NCBI GenBank assembly: GCA_016278505.1
Contig: JADQBQ010000025.1
Coordinates: 1 to 43,634 of the forward strand
Length of the DNA: 43,634 bases
Source: Clostridiales bacterium
GTDB lineage: Bacteria; Bacillota; Desulfotomaculia; Desulfotomaculales; VENG01
Direction of reading: 5' to 3'
The stretch's first letter is position 1; each line of letters opens with the position of its first letter. Below the pieces are notes generated by a model. That model had not been told where the DNA came from. It made no database searches and saw only the letters and a list, made by a program, of their open reading frames with translations. Position numbers and translations under genes: made by a program. Of the stretch, positions 16,909 through 26,337 are shown piece by piece.

Positions 16909-17889
16909 TTAATCTCTGTATTGTAGCCAACGGGCAGCATCGAGGGCATGGTAAGTAAGAATGATATCCGTACCCGCCCGCTTGAGCCCGGTAAGATATT
17001 CCAAAACAACACCTTTTTCATCTATCCACCCCTGGGAGGCAGCTGCCTTAACCATGGAGTATTCACCGCTAACGTTATAGGCTGCCATAGGGAGGTTAAA
17101 GGTATCTTTAGCTTTTCTGATAATGTCCATGTATGCCAGGGCTGGTTTCACCATCACTATATCGGCGCCCTCTTCCATGTCTGATTCTATTTCCCTGAGA
17201 GCCTCCCGCGCGTTGGGGGAATCCATTTGATATGACTTGCGATCCCCGAATTGAGGCGCAGACCCCGCTGCTTCCCTAAACGGGCCGTAAAAGGCGGAGG
17301 CAAACTTGGCTGAATAAGCCATGATGGGTATATCTGTATAGCCTTCACCGTCCAGGGCTGACCGGATAGCCGCAATCCTACCGTCCATCATATCAGACGG
17401 GGCAACTATATCCGCCCCGCTGCTAACGTGTGATATAGCGCACCGCTGGAGAAGTTCCAGGGTAGTATCGTTGATTACTTTTCCTTCCTTTACTATACCG
17501 CAATGGCCGTGGTCGGTATATTCACACAGGCAAACATCGGTAACTACCAGGAGGTCAGGATAGGCATCTTTCACTGCCCGGACAGCCTTTTGAATTATAC
17601 CGTCGTCCGCGTACCCTTCGGACCCAACAGCGTCCTTATGGGCTGGAATTCCAAAAAGGATGATGCCGGGTATGCCCAGTGCGATAACTTCCTTAAGCTC
17701 ATCAAGTAGCACATCCACAGAGTAATTGTAAACACCGGGCATGGCACTGACAGCCTTCTTTACTCCCTTGCCGTGCGTTACAAAGACAGGCCAGATTAAA
17801 TCGTCTATACGGAGGTGATTTTCCCTTACCATCCTGCGCAGCGTGTCACTGGAACGCAGGCGTCTCAACCGGGTGACAGGAAAAGCCAC
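16909..17889 (-). CDS. hemB: Porphobilinogen synthase (delta-aminolevulinate dehydratase)
   Basis: 326 residues. [14 protein letters not shown] holds the three-cysteine zinc site, [17 protein letters not shown] and [11 protein letters not shown] hold the two active-site lysines, and GEYSMVKAA follows. It joins two 5-aminolevulinate molecules to porphobilinogen. The GTG at 17889 is the best start, with AAAGGAG 8 bases upstream and homologue-like [10 protein letters not shown] next; a GTG three codons earlier overlaps the ribosome site. The gene sits between ahbC and ahbD. Confidence 0.97.
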   Translation of the reverse strand: MAFPVTRLRRLRSSDTLRRMVRENHLRIDDLIWPVFVTHGKGVKKAVSAMPGVYNYSVDVLLDELKEVIALGIPGIILFGIPAHKDAVGSEGYADDGIIQKAVRAVKDAYPDLLVVTDVCLCEYTDHGHCGIVKEGKVINDTTLELLQRCAISHVSSGADIVAPSDMMDGRIAAIRSALDGEGYTDIPIMAYSAKFASAFYGPFREAAGSAPQFGDRKSYQMDSPNAREALREIESDMEEGADIVMVKPALAYMDIIRKAKDTFNLPMAAYNVSGEYSMVKAAASQGWIDEKGVVLEYLTGLKRAGTDIILTYHALDAARWLQYRD

Positions 17890-17913
17890 GTAATTCACTC
17901 CTTTAAATGCGTA

Positions 17914-19089
17914 TTAAGCTAAATCTATTTCTTGATCCGTGAGGTAACAGGCCGGGTCAGCGGCCCAAAAATCGCCGTGTACGGCTTCGGCCCGCGGCCT
18001 GAAGTTGCCGTTGCATACATCTAGCCAGCGGCACTGCTTACAGCGGCCGGTTAAGAGCGGCTTGCGCTCCTTAAGGCCTTTCAATATCTCGCTGGTGGGG
18101 CTGCCCCATATTTCTGCAAAACTTGACTGTGTAATATTACCCAAATGGTGGTTTTGGGTAAACTGGTCCGGATGAACATTACCCTGCCAGTCTATTTGGC
18201 CAATGGCTATGCCACTCCGGTTGCCGCCGTTTAAACGCAGCAAGCTCAGCGCTTCCTCCGCCCTGGCCGGGTCTTGCTGCAGCAGCTTCAGATAAACATA
18301 CACACCGTCGGCGTGGTTGTCCACCGTAAGGACCTCCTTATCCAATCCTCTGCGGTGGAAATCCTGTGTACGATCAATAATCAAATCTAATGCTGATCTT
18401 GTTTCCTCATGTGAAATATCTTCTTCGATCATCTTGCTTCCCCTGCCGGAATATACCAGGTGATAAAAACATACCCGGGGGATATCTTCTTCTTCAAGCA
18501 ATTTGAAAATTTCCGGTAATTCCAAGTAGTTATGCTTGTTGATGGTAAAGCGAAGGCCCACCTTTTGGTCTTCCCCGCGGCAATATTGAATACCCTTCAG
18601 TGCTGCCTCAAAGGCTCCTTTTTTGCCCCGGAAGCGATCATTGTTTTCACCAATACCGTCCAGGCTGATACCCACGTAAGATACGCCCGCCTTTTTGATG
18701 TCGCGGGCCAAATCCGGTGTAATAAGCGTGCCGTTGGTGGAAATGGTAGCCCGAATTCCTTTTTTCCCGGCGTAATCAACCAACTCAAAAAAGTCCGGTC
18801 GAAGCAGGGGTTCACCCCCTGAAAACAATATAACCGGCACATTAAATGCCGCTAAATTATCGATAAGGGAAAGTGCTTCCTTAGTGGAAAGTTCCTTCTC
18901 CACTACATCAGAGGCGGAATCAGAATAACAGTGTCTACATCTTAAGTTGCAGGTCCGGGTGACATTCCAAACCACCACCGGGCCGAAACCACTGGAAGTG
19001 CCGTGCTTTTGTCCTTGTGAAGTTTTGTTATATCTCAGAGAGTCACCAAAGAACTCATTGCCGCATACCAGTCTGCTTATACTGATCAT
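17914..19089 (-). CDS. ahbC: Radical SAM/SPASM 12,18-didecarboxysiroheme deacetylase AhbC (NirJ1-like)
   Basis: 391 residues. The N-terminus MISISRLVCGNEFFGDSLRY is of the AhbC/NirJ1 type. CNLRCRHCYSD (CX3CX2C) binds the radical SAM cluster, FSGGEPLLRP and STNGTLI follow, and the C-terminus has CKQCRWLDVCNGN with later PACYL, the SPASM-like cluster ligands. AhbC removes two acetate side chains to give iron-coproporphyrin III. It lies between the cobA-hemD fusion and hemB, all one direction, with AAGGAATG before the ATG. Confidence 0.9.
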   Translation of the reverse strand: MISISRLVCGNEFFGDSLRYNKTSQGQKHGTSSGFGPVVVWNVTRTCNLRCRHCYSDSASDVVEKELSTKEALSLIDNLAAFNVPVILFSGGEPLLRPDFFELVDYAGKKGIRATISTNGTLITPDLARDIKKAGVSYVGISLDGIGENNDRFRGKKGAFEAALKGIQYCRGEDQKVGLRFTINKHNYLELPEIFKLLEEEDIPRVCFYHLVYSGRGSKMIEEDISHEETRSALDLIIDRTQDFHRRGLDKEVLTVDNHADGVYVYLKLLQQDPARAEEALSLLRLNGGNRSGIAIGQIDWQGNVHPDQFTQNHHLGNITQSSFAEIWGSPTSEILKGLKERKPLLTGRCKQCRWLDVCNGNFRPRAEAVHGDFWAADPACYLTDQEIDLA

Positions 19090-19142
19090 TTTATAATCAT
19101 TCCTTAAATCTAAATTTATTGATATTATAACATACCGGTTTT

Positions 19143-20663
19143 TTATTGGTCATACGTTTGCATAATTGCCTTTAAAAGACCTTCAATGGTATATTCTGAA
19201 GCCTGGATAGATACCTGTAGTCCATATTCTTCCGCCGTGCGCGCCGTGATAGGGCCAATACAGGCTACAAGAACATCCGTCATTAAGGGTTTTATATCTT
19301 GAGTATCCAACATAGTCATAAAATTACGTACGGTGGACGAGCTGGTAAACGTAACCATATCTACCTGTCCTGACTTCAGCAGCTCTAAAAGCTCACCGGT
19401 GTTGTTTTTTTCGGTCACTGTTTTGTAAGTGGTTACCTCTGTTACGTTGGCCCCGAGTTCTTTAAGTGATTTGGGCAAAATCTTGCGGGCTATGTCAGCT
19501 CTGGGCAATAACACCTTATCCCCTGGCTTTAATTTATCCTTAAGCCCGGCCACTATTGCTTCCGCCCTAAATTCCACCGGCACGTAATCAACCCTTAGCC
19601 CGTAATTTTCTAAAAGCAGACGCGTTTTAGGGCCAATGGCACACAGGTTTAACCCTTTTAAATCCCTTATATCCCCACCCAGTTGGTGCAGTCTGCGGGC
19701 AAATATTTTAACGCCGTTGACACTGGTGAAAATAACCCACTGGTAAGAAGCTATTTGTTTTATAGCATCATCCAGCGGGGAGAAGTCATCCGGCGGTACA
19801 ATCTTAATGGTAGGAAACTCATACGGCTCGCCGCCCAGTTCGGAAATTTTACGAGAAAGAATGCTGGCCTGTTCCCTGGCGCGGGTAACAATAATTCTTT
19901 TACCGAATAGCGGTTTTTTCTCCAGCCAGGCTAATTTTTCCCTTAAGTTAACTACGTCGCCCACGAGAATGATAGCCGGGTTTTTGAATTCCGTTTCTAG
20001 CGCTTTCTGTGCGATATCCTCCAGGTTGCCGGTGAGTGTTTTTTGCTCCGGGCGAGTTCCCCAGCGGATAAGTGCTACCGGTGTTGACGCGGGACGACCG
20101 CTTTCTATCAACTTTGCGGCAATCTTATCCAAATTCCCCATGCCCATTAGGAACACCAAAGTACCTGTTCCATTGGCGATATGTTCCCAGTTAATATTAG
20201 AGTCATCTTTGGTGGGGTCTTCATTACCGGTAATAATGGACACCGAAGAAGTGTAGCCGCGGTGGGTAACAGGAATACCGGCATAAGCAGGTACCGCTAT
20301 AGCAGACGTAATGCCCGGCACTATTTCAAAGGGAATTTGGTTTTCCACCAAAACCTCTGCTTCTTCCCCTCCTCTTCCGAACACGAAGGGGTCTCCACCT
20401 TTAAGGCGGGCTATGGATTTACCCTCTTTAGCCTTATCCACCAGCAGTTGGTTTATTTCCTCCTGCTTTAAGGTGTGCCGGTCAGGTCCTTTGCCCACGT
20501 AAATCATTTCCGCATCCCGGCGGCATTTCTTTAACAGTCTAGGGTCTGCCAGTCGGTCATATACAACGGTATCGGCTGCTTTTATGCACTTCAGGCCTTT
20601 CACCGTGATTAGATCAGGATCGCCGGGGCCTGCACCTATTAAATATACCTTGCCTTTAGTCAT
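19143..20663 (-). CDS. cobA-hemD: Fused uroporphyrinogen-III C-methyltransferase / uroporphyrinogen-III synthase
   Basis: 506 residues with two domains. Residues about 1-245 are the SAM-dependent methyltransferase (VYLIGAGPGDPDLITVKG, then FGRGGEEAE, GITSAIAVPAYAGIPVTHRG, PVALIRWGT). Residues about 250-506 are uroporphyrinogen-III synthase (RIIVTRAREQASILSRKI, FTSVNGVKIFA, CIGPITARTAEEYGL). The fusion, common in Clostridia, makes the macrocycle and carries it on to precorrin-2, steering flux to siroheme. Its ATG overlaps the end of hemC by 8 bases. Confidence 0.96.
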   Translation of the reverse strand: MTKGKVYLIGAGPGDPDLITVKGLKCIKAADTVVYDRLADPRLLKKCRRDAEMIYVGKGPDRHTLKQEEINQLLVDKAKEGKSIARLKGGDPFVFGRGGEEAEVLVENQIPFEIVPGITSAIAVPAYAGIPVTHRGYTSSVSIITGNEDPTKDDSNINWEHIANGTGTLVFLMGMGNLDKIAAKLIESGRPASTPVALIRWGTRPEQKTLTGNLEDIAQKALETEFKNPAIILVGDVVNLREKLAWLEKKPLFGKRIIVTRAREQASILSRKISELGGEPYEFPTIKIVPPDDFSPLDDAIKQIASYQWVIFTSVNGVKIFARRLHQLGGDIRDLKGLNLCAIGPKTRLLLENYGLRVDYVPVEFRAEAIVAGLKDKLKPGDKVLLPRADIARKILPKSLKELGANVTEVTTYKTVTEKNNTGELLELLKSGQVDMVTFTSSSTVRNFMTMLDTQDIKPLMTDVLVACIGPITARTAEEYGLQVSIQASEYTIEGLLKAIMQTYDQ

Positions 20664-21597
20664 CTATATCATTCTCCTGTCTGGCCTTTTCTAAAATCTC
20701 CCCTGCCCCCATATCGAGCATCCTTTGGGCCAGCTGATCACCCAATTCCCATGCTTTTTGGACAGGGCCTTCCAAGTTTAATCTGATTGATTCCTTGCCG
20801 TCCAGGCTGGCTACCACTGCTTCCATGGTTAATGTGCCGCCTTCTATATTAGCCAGTGCACCAATGGGAACTTGACAGCCGCCCTCCAATTTCTTCATTA
20901 GGGCTCGTTCAGCACTAATGGCATGTCTTGCTTCAGCGCTTTCCAGCTTATTTATCACCGTGGCGATTTCAGGATCACTATCCCTTATTTCCAATCCCAT
21001 GGCCCCTTGTCCCACAGCAGGCAGGCAGATAGAAAAAGGTATCTTTTGTGCGATCATATTTTCAAATCCCATGCGATATACTCCGGCATACGCCAGTATT
21101 ATGCCGTGCATGTTTTGTTCCTCTATCTTTCTAATGCGAGTATTTATGTTCCCCCGCACCGTTACGATTTCCAGGTCAGGGCGGAACTTAAGCAATTGGG
21201 CCCTGCGCCTTAAACTGCTGGTGCCTATCCTGGCGCCATGTGGAAGCTTGTCCAGTGTAATTTTTTGTGTGGAAACCAGAACGTCACCGGGATATTCCCG
21301 CGGGCTTATGGCCCCAATGATCAAGCCGGACGGCAATTTGGTAGGCAGGTCTTTCATACTGTGCACTGCCATATCTATTTCTTTTCGTTCCAAGGCCAAT
21401 TCCAACTCTTTAGTAAAAAGTCCTTTGTCCCCTATTTTAGCCAGGGCCACATCTAATATGTTATCACCGGTGGTTTTCATGCCCTTAATTGTAAAGCTGT
21501 AGTCAGGGTTTAACTCCTGCAACCGGCTGCATACCCACTCAGCCTGCCACATAGCCAAGCCGCTTTTTCTGGTGCCGATAATAATCTCACGTTTCAT
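20656..21597 (-). CDS. hemC: Porphobilinogen deaminase (hydroxymethylbilane synthase)
   Basis: 313 residues, normal length. The N-terminus REIIIGTRKSGLAMWQAEWV, HSMKDLPTKLP, GTSSLRRRAQL and the cofactor-cysteine segment EGGCQVPIGA are all present; the cysteine carries the dipyrromethane cofactor. GGAGGCAC precedes the ATG. It is separated from hemA by 181 bases that contain a terminator, so it may start a second transcription unit or be expressed by partial read-through. Confidence 0.97.
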   Translation of the reverse strand: MKREIIIGTRKSGLAMWQAEWVCSRLQELNPDYSFTIKGMKTTGDNILDVALAKIGDKGLFTKELELALERKEIDMAVHSMKDLPTKLPSGLIIGAISPREYPGDVLVSTQKITLDKLPHGARIGTSSLRRRAQLLKFRPDLEIVTVRGNINTRIRKIEEQNMHGIILAYAGVYRMGFENMIAQKIPFSICLPAVGQGAMGLEIRDSDPEIATVINKLESAEARHAISAERALMKKLEGGCQVPIGALANIEGGTLTMEAVVASLDGKESIRLNLEGPVQKAWELGDQLAQRMLDMGAGEILEKARQENDIDD

Positions 21598-21680
21598 TTA
21601 TATGTGCCTCCAAAAAATCGAAATATTTTCTTTTCGGCAAGGATTCCCTGTGCTTACATTTATAATAACCGTTATGTATC

Positions 21681-21721
21681 AAAAAAGTGCGGGTGTGCAG
21701 ATTTTGTTCTGCGGCACCCGC
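21681..21721 (-). terminator. Terminator between hemA and hemC
   Basis: Minus strand: GCGGGTG-CCGCAG, an 8-base loop, CTGCA-CACCCGC, then ACTTTTTT. It could split the heme cluster into an upstream unit (prenyl synthase, siroheme dehydrogenase, hemA) and a downstream one, or act as an attenuator. Confidence 0.8.
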
Positions 21722-21778
21722 CGGTTTTGTTTTGTATTTATAAAAAAGCCTGTTGGTATTAAACGGCTTGTGATGTTT

Positions 21779-23107
21779 CTATTTTGCTTTGGTTGCTGTG
21801 TTTGCAGAGGAGTCTTCGTTTTTTTCATCTTCCTCATTTTCCTCGGTATGCAAATTAAAAAGGTTCTCCAGGGCCTCTGTATAAACTGAACCCTTGTCCG
21901 TCGTGGCATATGATTTTAAACGGGTTACAGGGTCATGTAATAATTGATTAACAATGGAATTTGCCAGGGAACTAACTACTTTTTTCTCGTGATCGGAAAG
22001 CTCTCCCAGCCGGTTGTATGCCCTGCGCAGCTCTTTTTGCTTGATCTGCTCTCCCCTGTTTTTTAATTCAGAAATAGCAGGGATGACAAATTGAGTCTTT
22101 AGCCATGTTACATATTCCTGTGTATCTTCTTCGATAATGGTTTCTGCCATCATCGCTGAGCGTTTCCTTTTATCAAAATTACTGTCCACTACATTTTGTA
22201 GGGCATCCACATCATAAACGGTGACTCCATCGATTTCTCGCACATCGGGCTCAATGTCCCGGGGCACGGCAATATCAATCATCATCAGTTGCTTGCCCGG
22301 CTGCTTGTGCATAAACTCGGCAACCTGCTCTTGGTGCACCACATAGTGCGAGGCAGCTGTACAGCTGATTACTATGTCGGCGTCCTCCATATACTTGAAC
22401 AAGTCGTTAAATTTAACTGCAATGCCATTAAACTGATTGGCCAGAGTTACTGCACGATCAAAAGACCGGTTGGATACGATTACTCCAGAAACACCGTTCG
22501 CTACCAGGTGCTTGGTAGTGAGTTCACTCATTTTCCCGGCACCGATAACCAAAACAGAGCGACCGGTTAGGTCTTTAAATATCTGCTTGGCCAGCTCTAC
22601 AGCAGCATAGCTGATGGATACAGCGTGCTGGTCAATGCCGGTTTCTGCCCTTGCCCTTTTCCCGGTACGGATTGCCTGTTGAAACAAAATATTTAATATT
22701 CGGCCCGTGTTACCGCTCTCCAGGGATAATTCGTAAGCAGCCCGGACTTGTCCAAGTATTTGCGTTTCTCCAAGCAGCATGGAATCCAGCCCCGCGGCAA
22801 CTTGATACAGGTGTTTTACGGCATCATGGTCAAAAAAACTGTAAAGGTAGCTGCCGATAACTTCCGTATCCAAGCCTGACTTGCGGGATAGAAATTCCTT
22901 AATATCTTCTAACCCCTGCTCTGCATCTTCGCTTACAGTGTATATTTCGGTACGGTTACAGGTGGAAAGTATAACTGCTCCGTTGATAACCGGGTAAGAC
23001 CGTAATCCAGCAAGGGATTCGGGCATTGAATGTTCGGCAAAAGACATTCTTTCGCGTACTTCTACAGGAGCCGTTTTATGATTGATCCCCACAGCTACAA
23101 TAAACAT
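21779..23107 (-). CDS. hemA: Glutamyl-tRNA reductase
   Basis: 442 residues from the ATG at 23107. GINHKTAPVEVRERM and LSTCNRTEIY (catalytic Cys), then SMLLGETQILGQVR, the NADPH site VIGAGKMSELTTKHL and DIAVPRDIEP are in family order. The last 20 residues form an acidic Glu/Asp-rich tail (TEENEEDEKNEDSS) not typical of the enzyme. It reduces glutamyl-tRNA-Glu to glutamate 1-semialdehyde. The ATG lies inside the preceding gene (32-base overlap) with AAAGGAGCG upstream; the longer frame starting at 23194 is in the wrong context. Confidence 0.96.
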   Translation of the reverse strand: MFIVAVGINHKTAPVEVRERMSFAEHSMPESLAGLRSYPVINGAVILSTCNRTEIYTVSEDAEQGLEDIKEFLSRKSGLDTEVIGSYLYSFFDHDAVKHLYQVAAGLDSMLLGETQILGQVRAAYELSLESGNTGRILNILFQQAIRTGKRARAETGIDQHAVSISYAAVELAKQIFKDLTGRSVLVIGAGKMSELTTKHLVANGVSGVIVSNRSFDRAVTLANQFNGIAVKFNDLFKYMEDADIVISCTAASHYVVHQEQVAEFMHKQPGKQLMMIDIAVPRDIEPDVREIDGVTVYDVDALQNVVDSNFDKRKRSAMMAETIIEEDTQEYVTWLKTQFVIPAISELKNRGEQIKQKELRRAYNRLGELSDHEKKVVSSLANSIVNQLLHDPVTRLKSYATTDKGSVYTEALENLFNLHTEENEEDEKNEDSSANTATKAK

Positions 23108-23723
23108 TGTTGACCCGCTCCTTTGCCTGTTCCAGATATCCTTCACGTAAAAGGCGGATAGTCTCCCGATCCGCCAGCGCTGAAAGAATTTCATGTCTTC
23201 TTTGAGGGTTGTTTACAGTTTTTACTACTTGTTCTCGAATGCTTCCTAAAAAATCTAAAAAATCACCAAAATCAGGCCCGTAAAGAGCCTCTAAATCTGC
23301 ACGTAGTAATTTCGCCATTAACGGGCTTTTACCGTTTGTGGACACGGATATGGATAGCGGTCCCCGGCGTATCGTGGAAGGAACGAAAAAGTTTGCCTTT
23401 GCCGGTGCATCAACCACGTTAACCAAAATATTTCTGCGCCGGCACTCTGCAGAAATTGCTTCATTAATATCTTCCCGGTCAGTGGCGCTGATTACCAAAA
23501 AAGCATCATTTAAATCTTCAGGTTCATATCTATCCGGTTTATATTGAATATCACCGTTATTTGCTAATTCCCTTAAGCGGAAGGTTAATTCCGGACTGAC
23601 TACACGAACCTGAGCATCACATTCCAGAAGTGATTGTACCTTCCGTTCAGCAACCTTGCCGCCGCCAACGATAACACAAAGCTTGCCTGACAGCTTTAAG
23701 GCAACCGGATAACATTTGGTCAC
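23076..23723 (-). CDS. Precorrin-2 dehydrogenase (Met8/SirC-like) for siroheme synthesis
   Basis: 215 residues. The Rossmann motif VIVGGGKVAERKVQSLL is at residues 17-33, with LVISATDREDINEAI, NVVDAPAKANFFVPSTIRRGPLSISVSTNGKSPLMAK following; this is the conserved core of the CysG-N/Met8 family. It oxidises precorrin-2 to sirohydrochlorin with NAD+. Whether it also inserts iron, as Met8 does, cannot be told from the sequence; no separate chelatase gene is in the window. It overlaps hemA by 32 bases. Confidence 0.9.
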   Translation of the reverse strand: MTKCYPVALKLSGKLCVIVGGGKVAERKVQSLLECDAQVRVVSPELTFRLRELANNGDIQYKPDRYEPEDLNDAFLVISATDREDINEAISAECRRRNILVNVVDAPAKANFFVPSTIRRGPLSISVSTNGKSPLMAKLLRADLEALYGPDFGDFLDFLGSIREQVVKTVNNPQRRHEILSALADRETIRLLREGYLEQAKERVNNVYCSCGDQS

Positions 23724-23829
23724 AGTATCAGTTCTCCTAGCAATAAATATGCCAATACGGCAGTATCACTCATTGTACATGTTACCAGAATCATAGACAC
23801 TAAGCAACTATATATTGGCCAAACTATGC

Positions 23830-24792
23830 CTAAAAATTTCTAAAAGAGATGAAATCAGCAATGGTTTTCAAAGTTTCTTTAACTGGTACGTCGGGAAGCG
23901 GGTTTAGCTCTTGTTTAGCTTTTGATATATACCGCTGTGCTATTCTAGAGGAATATTCCAATCCTCCACAGTCCTTGATAATAGATATAGCTTCAAATAC
24001 TTCTTCGTTGGACTTATTTTCTTTATTAATTAAATGTAGTATATGATCTCGATCAGCACTATTGGCGAGGGCATAAATAACCGGCAAAGTAATGATCCCC
24101 TGGCGTATATCACCACCAATGGGCTTGCCCAGGCGCGTTTGTTCAGCAGTCATGTCGAGAATGTCATCAGTAATTTGAAAAGCCATACCCACGTGGTTTC
24201 CGTACCTGCGCAGAGCCAGGTGTGTCTTGGGAGGAGCATCGCATGCAATGGCCCCAAGTTGGCAGGATGCCGAAATTAAAAGAGCGGTCTTTCTCTTAAT
24301 GCGATAAAAATAATCGCGCAGGGTTTGGTCTGTATCGTAAGAGGCGGAAATCTGGTAGATTTCCCCTTCACACATCTTTACACTGGTATCAGCCAATACA
24401 GGTGGGATCATGGTACCTTGATATGATGATAAAAGAATAAGAGACTGCCCGAACAGGTAATCACCTATGTGGGTAGATATTTTATTGCCCCACATAGCCT
24501 TAACAGTACGAACCCCACGGCGGGTCATTGCGGAATCAACTACATCATCATGTACCAGTGTGGCCATATGAATGAGTTCCAACGCCACCGCTAAAGGTAA
24601 AACCTTTTTAATTTCAAAATCCCCGAACTTTCCCCCTAACAAACTAAAAGCGGGGCGTAACCTTTTCCCGCCTGCTTTTAGCAAATGTGTGGCTGTATCG
24701 GTTAAAAGTGGGTCCGGTGCTTTAACTACCTCCAGCAACTCAGCTTCTACGATTTCTAGGTCAGACCTTATTTCGTCAAATAGTTTTATCAT
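23830..24792 (-). CDS. Trans-polyprenyl diphosphate synthase (heptaprenyl/octaprenyl type)
   Basis: 320 residues. The first aspartate-rich motif LVHDDVVDSAMTRRG and the second FQITDDILDMT are intact, with KAGGKRLRP at the N-terminal substrate site. It should make the long side chain of a menaquinone or similar quinone, membrane-bound electron carriers for anaerobic respiration; the exact chain length cannot be read by eye. It precedes the siroheme dehydrogenase gene by 106 bases on the same strand, a common neighbour of hemA in this group. The ATG follows AGGTG. Confidence 0.92.
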   Translation of the reverse strand: MIKLFDEIRSDLEIVEAELLEVVKAPDPLLTDTATHLLKAGGKRLRPAFSLLGGKFGDFEIKKVLPLAVALELIHMATLVHDDVVDSAMTRRGVRTVKAMWGNKISTHIGDYLFGQSLILLSSYQGTMIPPVLADTSVKMCEGEIYQISASYDTDQTLRDYFYRIKRKTALLISASCQLGAIACDAPPKTHLALRRYGNHVGMAFQITDDILDMTAEQTRLGKPIGGDIRQGIITLPVIYALANSADRDHILHLINKENKSNEEVFEAISIIKDCGGLEYSSRIAQRYISKAKQELNPLPDVPVKETLKTIADFISFRNF

Positions 24793-24944
24793 TATAAAAT
24801 CACCTGCTCATTGTTGTAGAAAACAGTCTGTTAAATCATGATACCAAGGGAGAATCTAAAAACATTTCGCCGTCGCTGCAGCTAAATCCTCCCTTGTTCT
24901 CACGGAAAACAAAGTGAAATGCCCTATATAGCTGTACCACGAAT

Positions 24945-24973
24945 TTGACGAAATACCTTCATTATATTATAAT
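24945..24973 (+). promoter_or_regulatory. Sigma-A promoter of the tRNA-Sec gene
   Basis: TTGACG (24945-24950), exactly 17 bases, TATAAT (24968-24973), 35 bases upstream of the tRNA 5' end. Read-through could also enter the island integrase. The rest of 24793-24944 holds nothing clear. Confidence 0.85.
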
Positions 24974-25007
24974 AATATCTCGTTGAGATCAATGGTTTGA
25001 GTTTAAT

Positions 25008-25105
25008 GGGGGTGGATGGAGTCTGGTGGCTCTCCTGGTCTTCAAAACCAGTCGTGGGGCGGCGATCCCGTCCTTGGTGAGTTCGATTCTCACACACTCC
25101 CGCCA
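25008..25105 (+). tRNA. selC: tRNA-Sec (anticodon TCA)
   Basis: 98 bases with encoded CCA, much longer than ordinary tRNAs. The 6-pair D stem GGAGTC/GGCTCT has a 4-base loop TGGT, the anticodon stem CTGGT/ACCAG encloses CTTCAAA giving TCA, a long GC-rich variable arm follows, then GTGAG-TTCGATT-CTCAC and the discriminator GCCA. The 8-pair acceptor GGGGGTGG/ACACTCCC has one wobble and one G-A mismatch at its inner end. The organism should therefore insert selenocysteine at selected UGA codons. The 3' three-quarters of the gene are duplicated at 35971-36046. Confidence 0.96.
25030..25105 (+). repeat. attL: 76-bp direct repeat inside intact tRNA-Sec
   Basis: Identical over 76 bases to 35971-36046, from CTCTCCTGG in the D arm to the terminal CGCCA. 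The anticodon-arm dyad CTGGT-N7-ACCAG in the repeat is the likely strand-exchange region for a tyrosine integrase. Confidence 0.93.
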
Positions 25106-25181
25106 AAACAATACACATGCGGGCTGAGGGTGTTTTCTAAAGGTTGGAAGGAATTTTAACTTCCTATCTAAATAAGCCCAG

Positions 25182-25241
25182 ACCAGTCGTGCTAGGACAG
25201 GCTTTTGACCTGACTGGTATTGTGTCCGCAACCAGACTGGT
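25182..25241. promoter_or_regulatory. Left-end recombinase/excisionase site cluster
   Basis: ACCAGTC at 25182-25188 and its complement GACTGGT at 25212-25218 and 25235-25241, with start-to-start spacings of 30 and 23 bases. The last is the perfect palindrome ACCAGACTGGT (25231-25241). The same heptamer occurs in the tRNA core at 25047-25053. They lie between attL and the integrase start. Confidence 0.65.
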
Positions 25242-25291
25242 TTTTTCCTTCTCTATTTTGATTTTCACTATCAAATAAGGAGGATTTTTTT

Positions 25292-26257
25292 ATGCCTAAA
25301 GTGGCTAACAAGAAAAAAACGAAAGGTAAGGTTACCAAGATTGAGGATTATAATCCTTCCACCTGGGAAGAAGCTATAGAGGAATTTATTTATTTAAAAA
25401 AGGCTCAAGGCAGAAGTGAAGGAACCATTGATGACTATCAAAGGCATGCGAAATATTTTTTTAATCGATACCCTAAAGCATTTAATAGTTTCAGGAGCTT
25501 AAAGACAGCCGTTTTAAAATATATGTCTGATGATATTAAACCAAATACGTTTAATAGGAGAAGACAGTATCTAAATGGGTTCTTCTCTTGGTGCGTTGAG
25601 GAAGGAATACTTGAAAGAAATCCCTTTGACAACATTCCTAAAAAGAAAGATGAATTTAGAAACGTTAATTTGGATATTGAAACTATTAAGCAACTCCTGC
25701 AATTGCCAGATACCGCCACCTGGTCAGGACTTAGAGACTATGGATTAATCATCTTAACTTTGGATACAGGGATTAGACCATCCGAAGCTTTTTCTTTACT
25801 ACCATCTGATGCAAATCTGAAATCTGGTGAAATAATTATAAGGTCTGAAAATGCCAAAACTAGAGTTGCAAGGACTCTACCAATGAAACATCCGTCAATT
25901 GATGCTATAAAGAGATTACTTCACGCAAGGCATAGAGCCTGGAAAGAGAATACGCCAATTTTTTGTACTTACCAAGGTACTAAATTAAATCGAAAGGCAT
26001 GGCAGGAAAGATTGGTAATTTACAGCAAGACCCTAGAAGTAAAAATTTGCCCTTATGATTTAAGGCACTGTTTTGCCTTACAGTATTTGAGGAACGGCGG
26101 TAATGCATTATCACTTCAGAGGACACTTGGGCATTCTGATTTATCAATGACTAGAAGATATGTGGCGTTAACTGAGGGTGACTTAAAAGCTCAACATAAC
26201 GATGCATCTCCGTTAAATACTTTTTTACCGCAGAAAAGACGAGTAAAGAATATATAG
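25292..26257 (+). CDS. int: Island integrase, tyrosine recombinase
   Basis: 321 residues. After a basic N-terminus (VANKKKTKGKVTK) there is a SAM-like core-binding domain (about 25-110). The catalytic domain has Arg in LDTGIRPSEAFSL, the PYDLRHCFALQYLRNGG box (Tyr in place of the usual first His), LGHSDLSMTRRYVAL with the His and nucleophile Tyr. It should integrate and excise the island at the tRNA-Sec 3' end. It lies 187 bases from attL, facing away from it, with AAGGAGG before the ATG. A hairpin terminator follows. Confidence 0.95.
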   Translation: MPKVANKKKTKGKVTKIEDYNPSTWEEAIEEFIYLKKAQGRSEGTIDDYQRHAKYFFNRYPKAFNSFRSLKTAVLKYMSDDIKPNTFNRRRQYLNGFFSWCVEEGILERNPFDNIPKKKDEFRNVNLDIETIKQLLQLPDTATWSGLRDYGLIILTLDTGIRPSEAFSLLPSDANLKSGEIIIRSENAKTRVARTLPMKHPSIDAIKRLLHARHRAWKENTPIFCTYQGTKLNRKAWQERLVIYSKTLEVKICPYDLRHCFALQYLRNGGNALSLQRTLGHSDLSMTRRYVALTEGDLKAQHNDASPLNTFLPQKRRVKNI

Positions 26258-26275
26258 CTTTCCACTGCAATCAAG

Positions 26276-26300
26276 AAGAGCCTTCAAAAAAAGGCTCTTT
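26276..26300 (+). terminator. Terminator after the integrase
   Basis: AAGAGCCTT, 6-base loop, AAGGCTCTT then a T-rich tail. It separates the integrase from the convergent primase-helicase gene. Confidence 0.85.
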
Positions 26301-26337
26301 ACTTTATTATTCTTTCTTAATACTTAATATTAAATGG

